From Klebsormidium nitens (Eukaryota > Streptophyta > Klebsormidiophyceae > Klebsormidiales > Klebsormidiaceae), in contig DF237134.1 of NCBI GenBank assembly GCA_000708835.1, positions 1-64,000 on the forward strand: a DNA stretch of 64,000 nucleotides, in the 5' to 3' direction. This document shows positions 46,944 through 58,653 of this stretch, piece by piece. The translations under genes were made by a program, and so were the position numbers. The notes under the pieces were generated by a model. That model was given only the letters and a program-made list of their open reading frames with translations, had not been told where the DNA came from and searched no databases. Numbering within the stretch: the stretch's first letter is position 1; each line of letters opens with the position of its first letter.

Positions 46944-49577
46944 ATGGGTGGCAGAAAGCTGAAAGATGTCACAGAATATCACTTAAAAGGGCAGCCTGGG
47001 GAGGCAAATACGATTCGAGGTGAGATGCACTTTCACACAATTGCAATTGCCTAAAACGTGCTTGGTGTTTCTGCAATGCCACCTCTTCCCAGCCTCATGC
47101 CTTCGCTAGCGTCTTTCTGTTTTCTAACCTGCATATATAAGCTGCACTTGACAGTGAAGCTTTGAGAACCAAAAGGTCGATTTGCACGGGCTAAGCTTCA
47201 TCAGGGAACACTTGTCTTGAACTGTGCTTCCATTAAATATCCTGAGGTGGTGCAGCCACGCAGACCGCTGCGTATGATAATAAAGGCAATCTCTCGCTGC
47301 CGATGGTGACAAATAACACCGGCCTTTTAAGAACTCCTCAGCCTAATCAATGCTGACAACTCCAAACGCTCACTGACACGCCCGGTCGCTTCGCTGCAGT
47401 GGGCGACATCGTGCTAATAACACCAGTGGAGGGCAAGTTGCGGTACATTGGGAAACTGGAAAAGCTATTTCCAGATAGAACCACCGGGAAGATGAAAGTC
47501 AAGGTGCGGTGGTATTACAGGCCCCATGAAGCCAAGGGCGGCCGAAGGACGGTGAGTTCAAGTGGGCACCTGTAGCTTATGCGCTAGTCAGCAAGTCTGT
47601 CCAGTGCTCTGATCAAAGAAAACTTTCGTGCATGCCTCACAAGGTCAACGCAAGGCTTCGTGGTATCTTACTGGGCATTATAATGTAGAAGGGCGACTTC
47701 GATCTTGTAATACGGGTCCCGATGGAGACTTTCATTGAGAGCTCCCTGTAGGCAAAGGACCCATTTGGCCTCCAACATATTGACTAAGGAGCCAGATCAT
47801 TGTCTCAGATAAGTTGTGCAAGAGCCATTCTTGACTGCCCAGCTGCCAAGTTGTCATCCGATGGGGCAATTAAAGCATAATTTTCATCCGATTCGATGCT
47901 TCGGTGGGTTTAGGATTGTCATTGGGGCTCATTGTTCCCACTCAAAGTTCGTATGCTTTCCCCCTGACAAACTGCACAAGGGCTCCACGGCAGAAGCCCT
48001 TTCCGTTTTTACAATTGAGAAAACGAGATAATGCTCACCGGTCAAACGGTGTTCGAATTTGATGGAAATTGATGTTCACCCCCAACAAACCTCTTTGGTG
48101 GCCTGAATGTGAACGTCTTTGTTCGGTGGTCTTCCTCACATGTAGCAAGCCACAGTCTGAGTACTTTTCGCTTTTCGTACTTCTCTGACAACTTCCTTTT
48201 ATCATGCATCGTGATCGCTTACCAGCGTTGACCCTCGCCACTTTCTGCGAACTGCCTGCAGTCTCGCTCCATTCTAAAACACTTCGAGAGATTGTTCCAA
48301 AACATAATAGGAGATCTGCCGTTTTCAGTGGGCACTCTCGCAAGCTCCAAAAGCCAGGATAGATCGGCGAATTCTGAAGGACGAGTTTCAATTTATGCTG
48401 CAACATTTGGAAATTACTCGACTGGCAGGAAAGAAGACGGTGCTTTTGTGCGAACATGCGTGTCTCTCTGTAATGCAGTTCCATGGCAATGCGGAGCTGT
48501 TCTTGTCGGACCACTACGACGAAGTCTGGGCGGAGGCCATGGAGGGGAAATGCAAAGTGCACTCCTTTCGAAAATACACGGCATTGGACGACGCAGGGCC
48601 CAACGACTTCTACTGCCGCTTTGAGTATAAGCCACAGACCGGGGCGTTCGCCCCAGACAAAATCCCTGTGTAAGTCGCTTTTATTGGCATTATTCCTACG
48701 CTCCACCTTAAAAGCCCCTTCGGTCGGTTGCTCCAATATCAATTGGTCTAGCCAGAAACCAGCCATCGCTGCGTCTGATCTCCTGCTTCAAGCCCCTCTT
48801 TTTGTAGGTCTCTCCCTCGTGGGTGAATAGTTGTGAGACCAGCCCTGGACACAGAAAGCGATGCCTGTATATGCAGCCAAGTGCGAAGTCTCAGTTCGGA
48901 TTGCTCTGCACTCTGATGATTTCCGTGAGCTGACCACTCTCCGACCAATCTCGTCGCAGATATTGCATATGCGAGATGCCGTACAACCCAGACGACCCGA
49001 TGGTTCAGTGCGAAATGTGTAACGACTGGTGAGCCCCATGTCAATCTGTAAGTCGAGAGCGCGTGACTGACCAATGCAGCCGTGTCCGTCTTGCCACCTT
49101 TCTTAACCTCTCTGGTCTGCTCAAACCTGGCTGCCTCACCGACAAACGAAATGGAGCTGATTAGGACATCAGGCCGTTTGGAATGAAAAATTCCACTGCT
49201 AAGTAGCGCTGAACACGTTTTGGAGAAGGTTGACTACAGGATCTTCGTGGCGCAAGACTTGCAACAACAGTTGGGCTAACTGGACTGTATCGTCACAGGG
49301 CTATTGTGATAATAGGGCCACGGTCTTTGAATGTTGTGGGACTGAATCGACATTGGTCGATTCAGCGCCGCAGTCGCTCTGTTTAAAAGATCCGAAACGT
49401 GCAGCGCAGATGTGCAAAAGGAGTCCAGAACGTCACTGCGCCTCAATTTGAAACGAGTGGGTTTCTACGTGTAGGTATCACTTCAAGTGCCTGGGTCTAA
49501 CGAAAGCCGAGGTACGAAAGCTCGACCAGTTTTTCTGCGACGACTGTGGTCCGGGCCGGTCGCAAGTCACTGGTTAG
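46944..49577 (+). CDS. SHL: BAH-PHD chromatin reader, EBS/SHL type
   Basis: Five exons join in phase: 46944-47019, 47400-47551, 48479-48669, 48960-49028 and 49475-49577, giving 196 residues. The BAH domain (about 26-140) includes VGDIVLITPVEGK, VRWYYRPHEAKGGRR, ELFLSDHYDEVWAEAM, KCKVHSFRKY and FYCRFEYKPQTGAF. The PHD finger follows at once: YCICEMPYNPDDPMVQCEMC, NDWYHFKCLGL, FFCDDCG, with all Cys/His zinc ligands. In Arabidopsis, EBS and SHL bind H3K27me3 through BAH and H3K4me2/3 through PHD and repress flowering genes. This copy is shorter than those (about 230 residues) at both ends. The N-terminus MGGRKLKDVTEYHLKG is not the usual Lys-rich one. EBS versus SHL cannot be told apart in an alga. 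Divergent from the polyprotein gene. Confidence 0.93.
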
Positions 49578-51139
49578 GTGAGCTGGCACTCCTGGTCCGC
49601 ATTATACTCATGAAGCCATACAACGTTTGTCATTCATCCTGGTTCAGTCGTTCCGGGATCAGGTCTTGTCTTTGTGGCGTCGTTGCTTGGTCGGCCTTGA
49701 TCGAAATCGCTCAGATGGTGGCACAATATCAGTAGTTCAAGTGATACCCGGGTCTTGATTTTCAAGCAAGCGACGAGCTGCGTAAGTTCATCGAGTCATA
49801 GGGAGCTCGCCAAACCTGCTTCGCAAATGAACACTGGTAAGAGCTAACTTGGACAGAATGACGCATTCAAGCATCTTGTTTCTATTCACTAGGAGGAGCT
49901 AGGCCAGCTTTTTGAGTATCTTCATTGTTCTCAAAGATTGTGCGCTTCTTCCATTTTAGTATGCGAAAAGGGATTTCTTAAGTAAACGCGGACGAAGGTG
50001 TGGTGGACCACAGAACGACGTTTGTGAGTTTCCTAAGGGACAAACAACCAATCTGTTGTTTGTTGCTACGTTTTTTCTTGCACGGCCGACTTGAACTCTT
50101 GTTGTGATGCAGCTTGCACCCGCTTCATGCATGGCATGACAAACGACTGGGGGCACTCATCAGAGTGAAGTCCACCAATCCGCAATCACCAAGTGATACA
50201 CGTTCACTTCAGGCAAGCAGCCCATCGTCGGGCGAAGCCGGCTTTTCAGCGCAACGTAGCAGTGTTTTCTCAAAGCCGTGGGGAAAAAGAGAATTGCATA
50301 ACACTTGTACAGCTTACAGCACGCATACGACTTACCTTCGCTTTGTGACTACTGTACATACTAGTAGGCCCCCTGACCGCAGAAACTTTTGCAAGAGTCC
50401 GGCAAGTATGATCAGTGAGTTTAAGGGCTCGAATGTGAGACTCCTCTCATTGGAAGCGTCCTCGACATTCAAAATGTTGGACGGTCTGTGCCTTCGTGTA
50501 AGCTTTTCAATGCAAAGTCCCTTGCCGCATGTTAGAATGTATTAGTGTGTACTGTCTATGTGGATCAAAAGCTACCAAAATTCCATGCATCTCAAATATC
50601 AAGGATCGGGCCTTGATCGACATGAGCTCTCATTAATGATTCAACGCTTACAGCGCAGCGTTTCACAATGACACTGCTATACCTCAACTTGAGCATCTCC
50701 CTCAGTGCCATCATCTATTCCGAGCAGTGCCATGCAGATCACCATGCAGCCTGCACGCTGCAGAGTCCGCACTGCAGTTGCAAGCCGCGGCCGCCCGCGC
50801 GGCGACCGGAACGGCACCGTCGGCCAGCTGTGCGCGCGCTCGTCCCATGATGGAGCATGGAGAGTCGAGACACTGAGGCAAAAAGGTCAAAGAACGGAGT
50901 TGTAAAAGTGTTCACATGCTACTTTACGCGCAAGGTGCGTCAGCATATTTGGGCCAATTCAACAACCCGGGCACTCTGCACTCCTCGGTGAATATCCACA
51001 CATTTGGGTTAAGGGCTGGGTAACCGCAAGACAACCGGATGGTTTGTGAGGGTCAGCTCGATCATGGTTAAAGCTTCCGAGCTGATACGGAATACTAGGT
51101 AATGGCTTCGGTATTTGGGCTTCAGTCTTTTTTGCTTGT
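49578..51139. other. intergenic stretch, no gene seen
   Basis: Follows the BAH-PHD gene. Frames at 50114-50545 and a GC-rich patch near 50.76-50.85 kb lack recognisable domains or splice partners. Possible flank of the transposon that follows. Confidence 0.5.
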
Positions 51140-51147
51140 ACGTTCAG
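51140..51147. repeat. 8-bp target-site duplication, left
   Basis: ACGTTCAG immediately before the left terminal inverted repeat. The identical octamer follows the right one. Confidence 0.85.
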
Positions 51148-51647
51148 CAGGGTTTCCCACAGCCGGCACGCTGGGGCGGACCTGGCCGGTAGATTTGCCA
51201 ACCCGGCCGGTGCCGAAGGCACCCTGCCGGCTGTGGGCCGGCCCTGCAGCCGGCTCTGCCAGGACCCTGCCAGCCAGAGCCTAATAGACTGGTCGCTTAA
51301 CAATCGTCTTAACCGCTCGACCAAGAGTCTAGATTCTAAAAACATCGAAAAGGATCGAGAATACCTGCAGCTTTGTACGGCAATGTGAGGATACAGCTAG
51401 GCACGACAAGGCAACCCCTAAACTTTGTGGTCGAAAGGTGGCTTGAACCCCGGGGAGACCCAACCACCTGGTTAAAAGGGCCCAGCCCGCGCGGGGGGGT
51501 CCCCCGGGAGCTCCGGCCGTCACCCATTAACGCCAGGCTTGCATCATGGGCAAAGGTGGCCGGCCGGCGCAGCCGGCCAGCCAGCCGGTACGACCGAGGG
51601 GGTGCCGGCAGGGGGCCGGCCGGGACGAAAGTCCATGGGAAACCCTG
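51148..51647. mobile_element. 500-bp hAT-type MITE
   Basis: Terminal inverted repeats CAGGGTTTCCCA (51148-51159) and TGGGAAACCCTG (51636-51647) are perfect over 12 bp and are flanked by the 8-bp direct repeat ACGTTCAG. CAGGG-type ends and 8-bp duplications are the hallmark of the hAT superfamily. The element is exactly 500 bp and encodes no transposase, so it is non-autonomous. Both subterminal zones are dense in GCCGGC-type motifs (about 51160-51255 and 51557-51622), as expected for clustered transposase-binding sites, while the middle is close to genome average. Intact ends and duplication indicate a recent insertion. It lies about 830 bp upstream of PPK2. Confidence 0.88.
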
Positions 51648-51655
51648 ACGTTCAG
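51648..51655. repeat. 8-bp target-site duplication, right
   Basis: ACGTTCAG directly after the right terminal inverted repeat, identical to 51140-51147. Confidence 0.85.
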
Positions 51656-52479
51656 ACGCCGGTTACTTTTAATAGTACTTTAAGTTGACTTGAGAAGAGG
51701 TGACTCGTGCAGGAACGCGCTGGCTGCTAGAGCTGTAGTTGGCCTCTGCCCGGTAGCTTGTATGAGTAGCATAGGGTCGCTCGGTGCTTTTGCTAAGGTT
51801 TCTTGCTACCGCATGCGCGAAGACGCAATCGTCGACAATCTGGCGGCCGACAGTGCCGGCCTTGGTAACACTCGGCTGGTAACACTGTTACAACTCCGTT
51901 CTTTGGCAGAGAATTGGTAGGAAAGGGTTCGCGAGGGCGCGCAATTTCCATAAAGTTCGCCGCTCTCGACGGAAAAGACCGTTTACTCATTGGTTAAAAG
52001 ATTTGTCGTTAGCGCTCAGAAACCGGAGGCCGTACAGCCACAGATCGGACGGTGACACACCGCGTCCCGTCTAAACATTCAGTCAAGCTGAAACCGTCGG
52101 ATATGGCGGAGCGTTGGCCACACGGTTAGTCCGTACGAGTTGGATCCACGTCAGCTCAGATGCAATGTCCAGGAAACGCGACTTGCTCACCGATTGGTTA
52201 CATTTTCGGAACCCCCGCAAAGTAACCGAGTGAACGCGCGTCGGGTTTTTGTTCAAATCCAATGCATCAACCTATGTCTCAGGTCAGCTTCAATTTGGTT
52301 CCGCGTTTCGTGGTTAACAATAGGTAATGGGTTTCGTAATCCAACGCAGCCCCTCTGCCCGGGCATAATTGTACTACTTGCGACACTGAGCTAGGCTAGC
52401 GAGACTGCATTTACCGCTCAGCCGCAGCGCTCGCCTACATGACTAGAATTCTGAGGTCATCAGCAGTGCGCCAAACGCA
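51656..52479. promoter_or_regulatory. PPK2 upstream region
   Basis: About 820 bp between the MITE and the PPK2 start. It must contain the PPK2 promoter and 5' UTR. No specific element assigned; no other gene seen. Confidence 0.45.
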
Positions 52480-55400
52480 ATGGCGGCACAGCTCGCTCAC
52501 AGCACGGCGCGTCAATGTGGGCCCTCATTGCCGGCGGCATCTAGCAGGTGCAGTCAGGGCGTAGAATGTAACCTGCCCGCACAATTGGGCACACCACATC
52601 GCATTTGCGCATCAGTGGCAATCCTGAGAACTTCTGAGCACCGGAGACTTTCTGCGTAAGTTGCTTCACCACCACCTTCTTCAGCTTTTGTCAGAAGGAT
52701 TTGCAGAGAATTTTGCTGAGTTGGCTCGTATTATCTGTATTCAAGAACGGTGCAATTTTAAGGGCAATTGGTAGACTGAAAAGTGAGGTATGTTCAGTCA
52801 GAACAATCTAGCAATTGTCAATCTGGTGCTTGGGAATCAACAGGGTGCATAGTAACAAGGAACTTCTTCAAAAACTTTGCTGATACTTTTGGTTTTTATT
52901 TGAGCTGCAGTGGGGGATCAAGCGGCTACAGCGGGTATCAGCAGCATCCTCTTCCATTTTCAAGTGAGAAGATCTCTTTCATTCACACCACCAAGAAAGC
53001 GAGGCCCTGGGAACAAGTCGCAGCTTTTCCTTATTTGATCAGATCAAAAGGTTGTAGCAAGCAATGCATGCAAGCCAAGGCTTTTGTATCCTTGAAATGG
53101 TGCTTGAGGAGGGGTTGCAACTAAACTTTCGTGCAGAGTTGGACAACTAACTCATAAGTAGAGGCTTAGGATTGGGGAGATGGTCAAATTCGATGATCAT
53201 CCTTACTGTAGACCCACAATGTGGTTGTTCTTTCAGAAACTTCAGGGAAACGGTTTTCCTGCCTTGCCAAGAAGGATGACAAGAATGGGGACGATTTGAC
53301 CAAGAAGAATGGCAAGCAGAAAGAGCCAAAGGAGAAGGCGGTCATGGAAGACTTCCCCGTCCCCAACTGGGAAGGGATTGAAAGAAAGGTCAGTACTCCA
53401 CCACCCTTTTTCCGTCTCCATCAAGAATATACACTGTCTGCAATACGTGCATGATGTTTCTGACCAATCTAGATGCCTTGTCCACATACGCCCCTGTAAA
53501 GACGATTGCGAATCTGTGGGATAATCAAGTAACAGCATGGGGTCTGGGTCAATCAAGTGGATATGGGAGCCCCTGTATTGAGATTGAACTAGTACCCTCG
53601 TTTTTGTGCACCAGGCGCACTTCTCAGATGATGCTTCAAAGACCCTCGTTTTGGAGAAGAAGACGGGAAAGCGGGAGTACAACTACGATAAGGAGTTGGA
53701 GAAGCTGCAGCTGGAGTTGGTAAAATTGCAGGAATGGATCAAAAACAAAGGTGAGAGGCAGCGCTTTTCAGGTGGAACTGCGCTTTGCATTGATTCCTGT
53801 GCTTGTTTCGCATCTACCTTTTTGAAGCAGGATGTCGCTGGAGAACGACCTTCTCCAAAATATACTTATCTCACTAACATACTGTCAATCAGTCGCTGCA
53901 AGTTGGAATATCTGTAGCTTTCGTAACAGTCATACTCCTCTTGGGGACAAATAGCGTTTCTCCTTCCTTTGCAGGATTGCGAGTTGTCACCATTTTTGAA
54001 GGCCGGGATGCAGGTGAGTTACAAAGGCCGGTACTGCAGGCCTTGCCGTTTCGCAAGGCGTTTCGGGCTTATATTTGGTCAGACCAGACCAAGGACACTG
54101 TGTATGTAGTAGTTCAACTTTTGTCTGACCACAGATTCATACTAAGAATTCTTACACAGAGCGAACCTTGTCAGCCAGGACGGCTGTCTTTGTTTCTTTT
54201 TTCCTGAGGCTTGTTCTTCCTTGCTCACCTCCTTTCCTCTCTAGCCTTGTAGCCATTTCGCCAAGTCGACTGGGCTTTCTTTCCCAACAACATTTCTTTT
54301 GTGCGGTGCAGCTGGCAAGGGCGGCATCATCAACACCATCTCCTCGCCTCTCAACCCGCGCATCGTGTCGGTCCACGCATTGGGGACGCCGTCGGACCGT
54401 GAAAAGACGCAGTGGTATTTCCAGCGGTACGTCAAGGAGCTGCCGGCGGCGGGCGAGTGGGTCATCTTCGACCGCTCCTGGTACAATCGAGCGGGCGTCG
54501 AGAAGGTGCGCCAAATCCAGCAAACCCGCTTTTGCGCAAGGATCAGGAGCCATGAATCCCCACGTGCACTTCTCTCCAATCTCAGCACACACCGTTCTGT
54601 TTTGTGCAACGTGAAATGGAAGAGCAGAGGAAGAGCCAAGTGGCTTTTCGGCCTTGGTTGACACCTAAGTTTCGTTCCGCTCGGGCGATGGACTCGCTGT
54701 GTAACGAAAAGTGGCGCTTGTCTCGGCCGTTCCTGCTACGTTTTGGCCTTTCCTTTCGGGTCCTACTGACAAAGATTAGCCCCTGAAGATTGATTTTGAT
54801 AGCTCACTCGGCTTGCTTGGAATCCTTATCGACGTCATGCGTTGCCTTCAGGAAGCCCGAGCGCTAGACAGGGGTTTGAGCGGAGCAAAGTACGATCTGT
54901 ACGAATGTCGTTCAAGGCCGGTAAAGCTGAATTGCTTCGACTTCCCGTCCACTGGTGCTCCCTTTATACACAGTTGTCTCTAAGGCAAGACACATCCATC
55001 ATGGTTGCGATTGCTGTGCAGGTCATGGGCTTCTGTACAGACGAGCAGTACACAGAGTTCCTGGACTCGTGCCCCCTCTTCGAGCGCATGCTGGTCAGAT
55101 CAGGTGAAGCCTCATCCTTGATTTTTCACGATGCACAGGTTCGATCTCTGACGCTCTAAACCAGACAAAGACATGCTCCCGATGTTCAATGCGTTGTTTC
55201 AATCAATCTGGTACAAGAACTCAGCAAGCCCCCTTTCTTGCCGGTTTTTGATGATTGAACACTCAGGCGTGGTAATTTCAACGCGCACATTACTTAAGAT
55301 GTCTCGTCGAGCTCGACCTCTTGCTCGGGACAGATAAAGAGCGGGAGAAAGGCGCGAGGTGGTTTTTCATGGTCGAGTTTAGACCGTGAGCTGCTTAGCG

Positions 55401-57028
55401 CACTTACACGTTGTTGCAGGTATCATTCTCCTCAAGTACTGGGTATCTGTCAGCCCGGAGGAGCAGGAGAGGAGATTCAAGGTACGATCTCCAGTCCTCC
55501 CCAATCGCACACAACTCATCTAGACTCGGTTCCGCTGCCGCTGTTAACGCGCTTGTCTAATAAAGCCAGTAATACTTTGGGTGTGTTTTCGCAGACTGCT
55601 CATTTGGTAGGGTTCTCGATCTCGACTGTCGAGGGTACCATGTGAGTATTGTGTTAATGTTTCTCCCTACTTAGAATCCGTAGTGGCGCTGACTATTTGC
55701 CTTCAAGCAAAGATCGTATCGCATCCTGTCCAGAACAGCTCCTTTCTTCGCTTGAGTTGAGTTGAGTTGAGTTGAGTTGAGTTGGGTCGAGTCGAGTCCC
55801 TAAAACCCTAAAACCCTAAAACGATAACCCCTAAATCCCCAAATCCCGCTCACTTTTCGTCCGTGCTTTTGGATTCCAGGAGCGCCTGCACCGGCCCGAG
55901 AAGCGGTGGAAGCTATCACCCATGGATCTGTACGCACGATCGAGGTCAGCATTCTTACCGCCTCTGCTCGTTCTGCCTTTCTAGCCGCCCTTCGTTGCGT
56001 GCACAGGTGTTCAAGAACCTCTATTATCCAAGGTCCGGGATACATGATGAGTGCGACTTTCTTTGCAACAGAAAGCAACCGTGAGCGTTTCCGCCCCTGC
56101 TGTGGCCAGAACCCTCTCGAGGAACCACGTCTGATTGAAGTTGTGCATACGGCGGTGTCAGCCAAAAGAGAAATGCTGGCAACAAGGTCCCGGTCAGTGA
56201 TGAAGCTTGTCGCTGAGCTGCCTGGGTACAGTGATAAGCAACTTCGCCAAGGTCGTTTGAATCGATCTTTTTCAAAAGCTGGGGACCTTGAACTCTCGTG
56301 CCCTTTGGCAGGTGGGGCGACTACTCGTATGCGAAGGACATCATGTTCCAGGCTACGGACACTAAGCAGGTAAGCTGATCCGCCTACAGGCGGCCTCCTT
56401 AAGCTGCCTCTTGACCCGTTCAAAAAAATAGAGTCCTTTTGCGGACGCATGTTTTGGAATCCCGTTCATTGATTCGTATATGCACTCTGGTGCTCTATGG
56501 AGGTCGAAAGATGCTGCCGGTTTCCAATAGAGGCGTCGTTCGTTTGTGGGCTGCCCCCGAGACGCTTGTGGGCACTCCGTCTTTCTCTGCTGGGACGAGG
56601 TCATCTGTCTACTCTTTACTCCCCGCGTTTGTAAACCGTAGTAACCCTTCTTATCCATTGTTGATTTGCGTCCTCCCCGCGTTTGTAAACTGTAGCATCG
56701 CTTCTTGTCCATTGTTGATTTGCATCCTCCCAGCCTTTGTAAACTGTAGCATCGCTTCTTATTCATTGTTGATTTGCGTCCTCCCAGCCTTTGTAAACTG
56801 TAGCATCGCTTCTTATCCATCATTGGTTTGCGTCGACAGTGTCCTTGGTACGTGATCCCCGGGGACGACAAGAAGGCGGCCCGGCTGAACACCATCCAGC
56901 ACATCCTGGACCAGTTCAACTACGAGGACCTCATCGTGCCGGACGACCTGGAGCTGCCGCCCCGGCAGGAGGACAAGTACGTGCGGCCCCCGCTGCAGGA
57001 CCAGACTTTTGTGCCGCAAAAGTTCTGA
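52480..57028 (+). CDS. PPK2: polyphosphate kinase 2 with organelle transit peptide
   Basis: Eleven exons join in phase: 52480-52655, 52911-52963, 53237-53388, 53615-53750, 53975-54013, 54312-54505, 55022-55103, 55420-55481, 55880-55944, 56312-56369 and 56840-57028, giving 401 residues. The first ~75 residues (MAAQLAHSTARQCGPSLPAA, Ser/Ala/Arg-rich, few acids) look like a plastid or mitochondrial transit peptide. A Lys-rich linker follows, then a complete class I PPK2 domain (~130-385): Walker A GRDAAGKGG at 182-190, SDREKTQWYFQRYV, catalytic-loop/Walker B FDRSWYNRAGVE at 238-249, LKYWVSVSPEEQERRF, RWKLSPMDLYARSRW and PWYVIPGDDKKAARLN. PPK2 transfers phosphate between polyphosphate and nucleotides (NDP/NMP) and is mainly bacterial. 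Organelle import is inferred from composition only. Introns contain the repeats listed separately. Confidence 0.95.
55752..55797 (+). repeat. TTGAG pentanucleotide microsatellite
   Basis: About six TTGAG units followed by degenerate copies (TTGGGTCGAGTCGAG), in the PPK2 intron between 55481 and 55880, directly beside the telomere-like array. Confidence 0.85.
55798..55821 (+). repeat. interstitial telomere-like array (CCCTAAAA)3
   Basis: Three perfect CCCTAAAA units; the complement TTTTAGGG is the Chlamydomonas-type telomere repeat, not the common plant TTTAGGG. Degenerate relatives follow (AACCCCTAAATCCCC). It lies inside a PPK2 intron. Confidence 0.85.
56621..56836 (+). repeat. 54-bp minisatellite, four units, ending at a splice acceptor
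   Basis: Units begin at 56621, 56675, 56729 and 56783, each containing GTTTGTAAAC- or CTTTGTAAAC-type sequence, CTTCTT and GATTTGCGT. Neighbouring units differ by a few bases. The fourth unit runs straight into the CGACAG acceptor of the last PPK2 exon, so the repeat supplies the intron's branch and pyrimidine-tract region. Confidence 0.9.
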
Positions 57029-58653
57029 TGAGACGATCGAAAGTCAGTTGTGGAAGTACCGTAGCTACATAGAAGTAGGATCGAAGTAGGTGGAAGCAGG
57101 TACGTATGCTTTGTAGCCGCAGCGGGGTTGTATTTGTAAATGCCTGCGATTAGTGCAACGTAGTGTTAGGCTCAGCTCTTGTAGGGTTTGTAGAACGACT
57201 GGCACTTGCAAGAATTACTTAGGGAGTAGGGTCGGAGCATCCAGTCGACAAGAACCAGATGTCTGTCAAGAGTTCAGGATAGGTAATAAGCCAGGGTTTG
57301 GGAAGCTTTTGAATATCGTTTTTAGGCAGAAGTGTTTGTACGCCCCATCGACTTGACCTTATTAATGCTCCTACCTATCGACTGCATACATATGTACGAG
57401 GCGAAGCCCTTTGTACTGCAGCTGCTACACGTGCCAAAACCCTGGTCCAGGGCGGTTAAGGGCTTGATGCAGGGACTCGTCGCTTTGTACGATCGGACAC
57501 GCACTCGATCTCACTTGAATCAGCAGGACAGGTTCTCTCAACGCGAGACTCGTATACACTGACTGGTCGGAACCACGTGACACTCGTCTGCTATAATCTA
57601 AGGGTACTTCCTGATTATTTCAGCGGACGGTCCTTGACTGCATGAACAGACATGTTATTGAAGACCGACGGTACATGTCAGCCTGCATTTCAAGCATCGT
57701 CAAAGATCAGTGACAAGATAAGTCCGACAGGTGAATATGCTAAAGTAAATGTCGTGCGATCCATTCAACAAAGTCGCACAATCAGATTGCAGATTGCATG
57801 CGCATATATCATGCCTGCATGCATGCACGAGTGAGTCGCGAACGATCGGAAGACTGTAACGGGTCGCGAGCTAGCTGAAACGCGGCTGCTCAAGAATCAG
57901 CAATTATAACTTATATATATCCAATATCAGAGATCAAGATTCTCAAAGTCCCTAGCTGTTGTTGTACTCGTATTGGATCGATCGCCGATCCTTGTTTGAT
58001 GTGAAGCAGATACCTGCACGAGGCTTGTGGTTCTAGCGTCTGATCGTGTGCTCAAGCATGGCGAGAGTGTTTCAAGCTCAATTCATGCTGATACCCATCA
58101 TCTGCAAAGAGCAGGAAGAACGTCTAGTCAAGTCAAGGCTATGCATCTATAATGGTAACCGGCGGAGCCGATCAGTGTTGCGGCTGCACGTAATGGGCAC
58201 TTGCCGCCTGCGGCCGCCATCCGAGTTGTACACGGCAGAGTTTGATCCAGGATCAGCTGTCAAATGTGTACTTAACAAACAAGAGATTTTCTCATCCACA
58301 ACCGCATTGTTTCCCGAAGGACTCGGGACGAGTTCGGTGACATGTAAGGAATTCTGACGGTTTTCAAATGGAGAGCAGAGAGGAACGAACTTAAAGTCAA
58401 GAGCTTGTCAGCAGCAACTCGCCCCTGAAATTCAAAACTAGATTGTAGAACCAAAGTAGTCTCGGCCGCTGGATAGAAGCAAATACGTGACCACACGATA
58501 TCGCTGAGATGGGGATGCATACGGATCAACGGGGCGACCACTGTACATCACCCGTTGACCCGTCGCGCTTCTACCAGTGGGCAGCTGTATCAACATACTG
58601 AGGTGTATGGAACTTCCGCCAAACCTTTCTGCTTATCCAGACTGAAAACTCAC
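57029..58653. other. intergenic stretch, no gene seen
   Basis: Begins with the PPK2 3' UTR. No frame has family resemblance or consistent splicing. Confidence 0.55.

Noticed and set aside
50114-50545. 143-codon plus-strand frame downstream of the BAH-PHD gene
   Set aside because: No domain, no coding-like composition and no splice partners; it follows a complete gene with its own stop.
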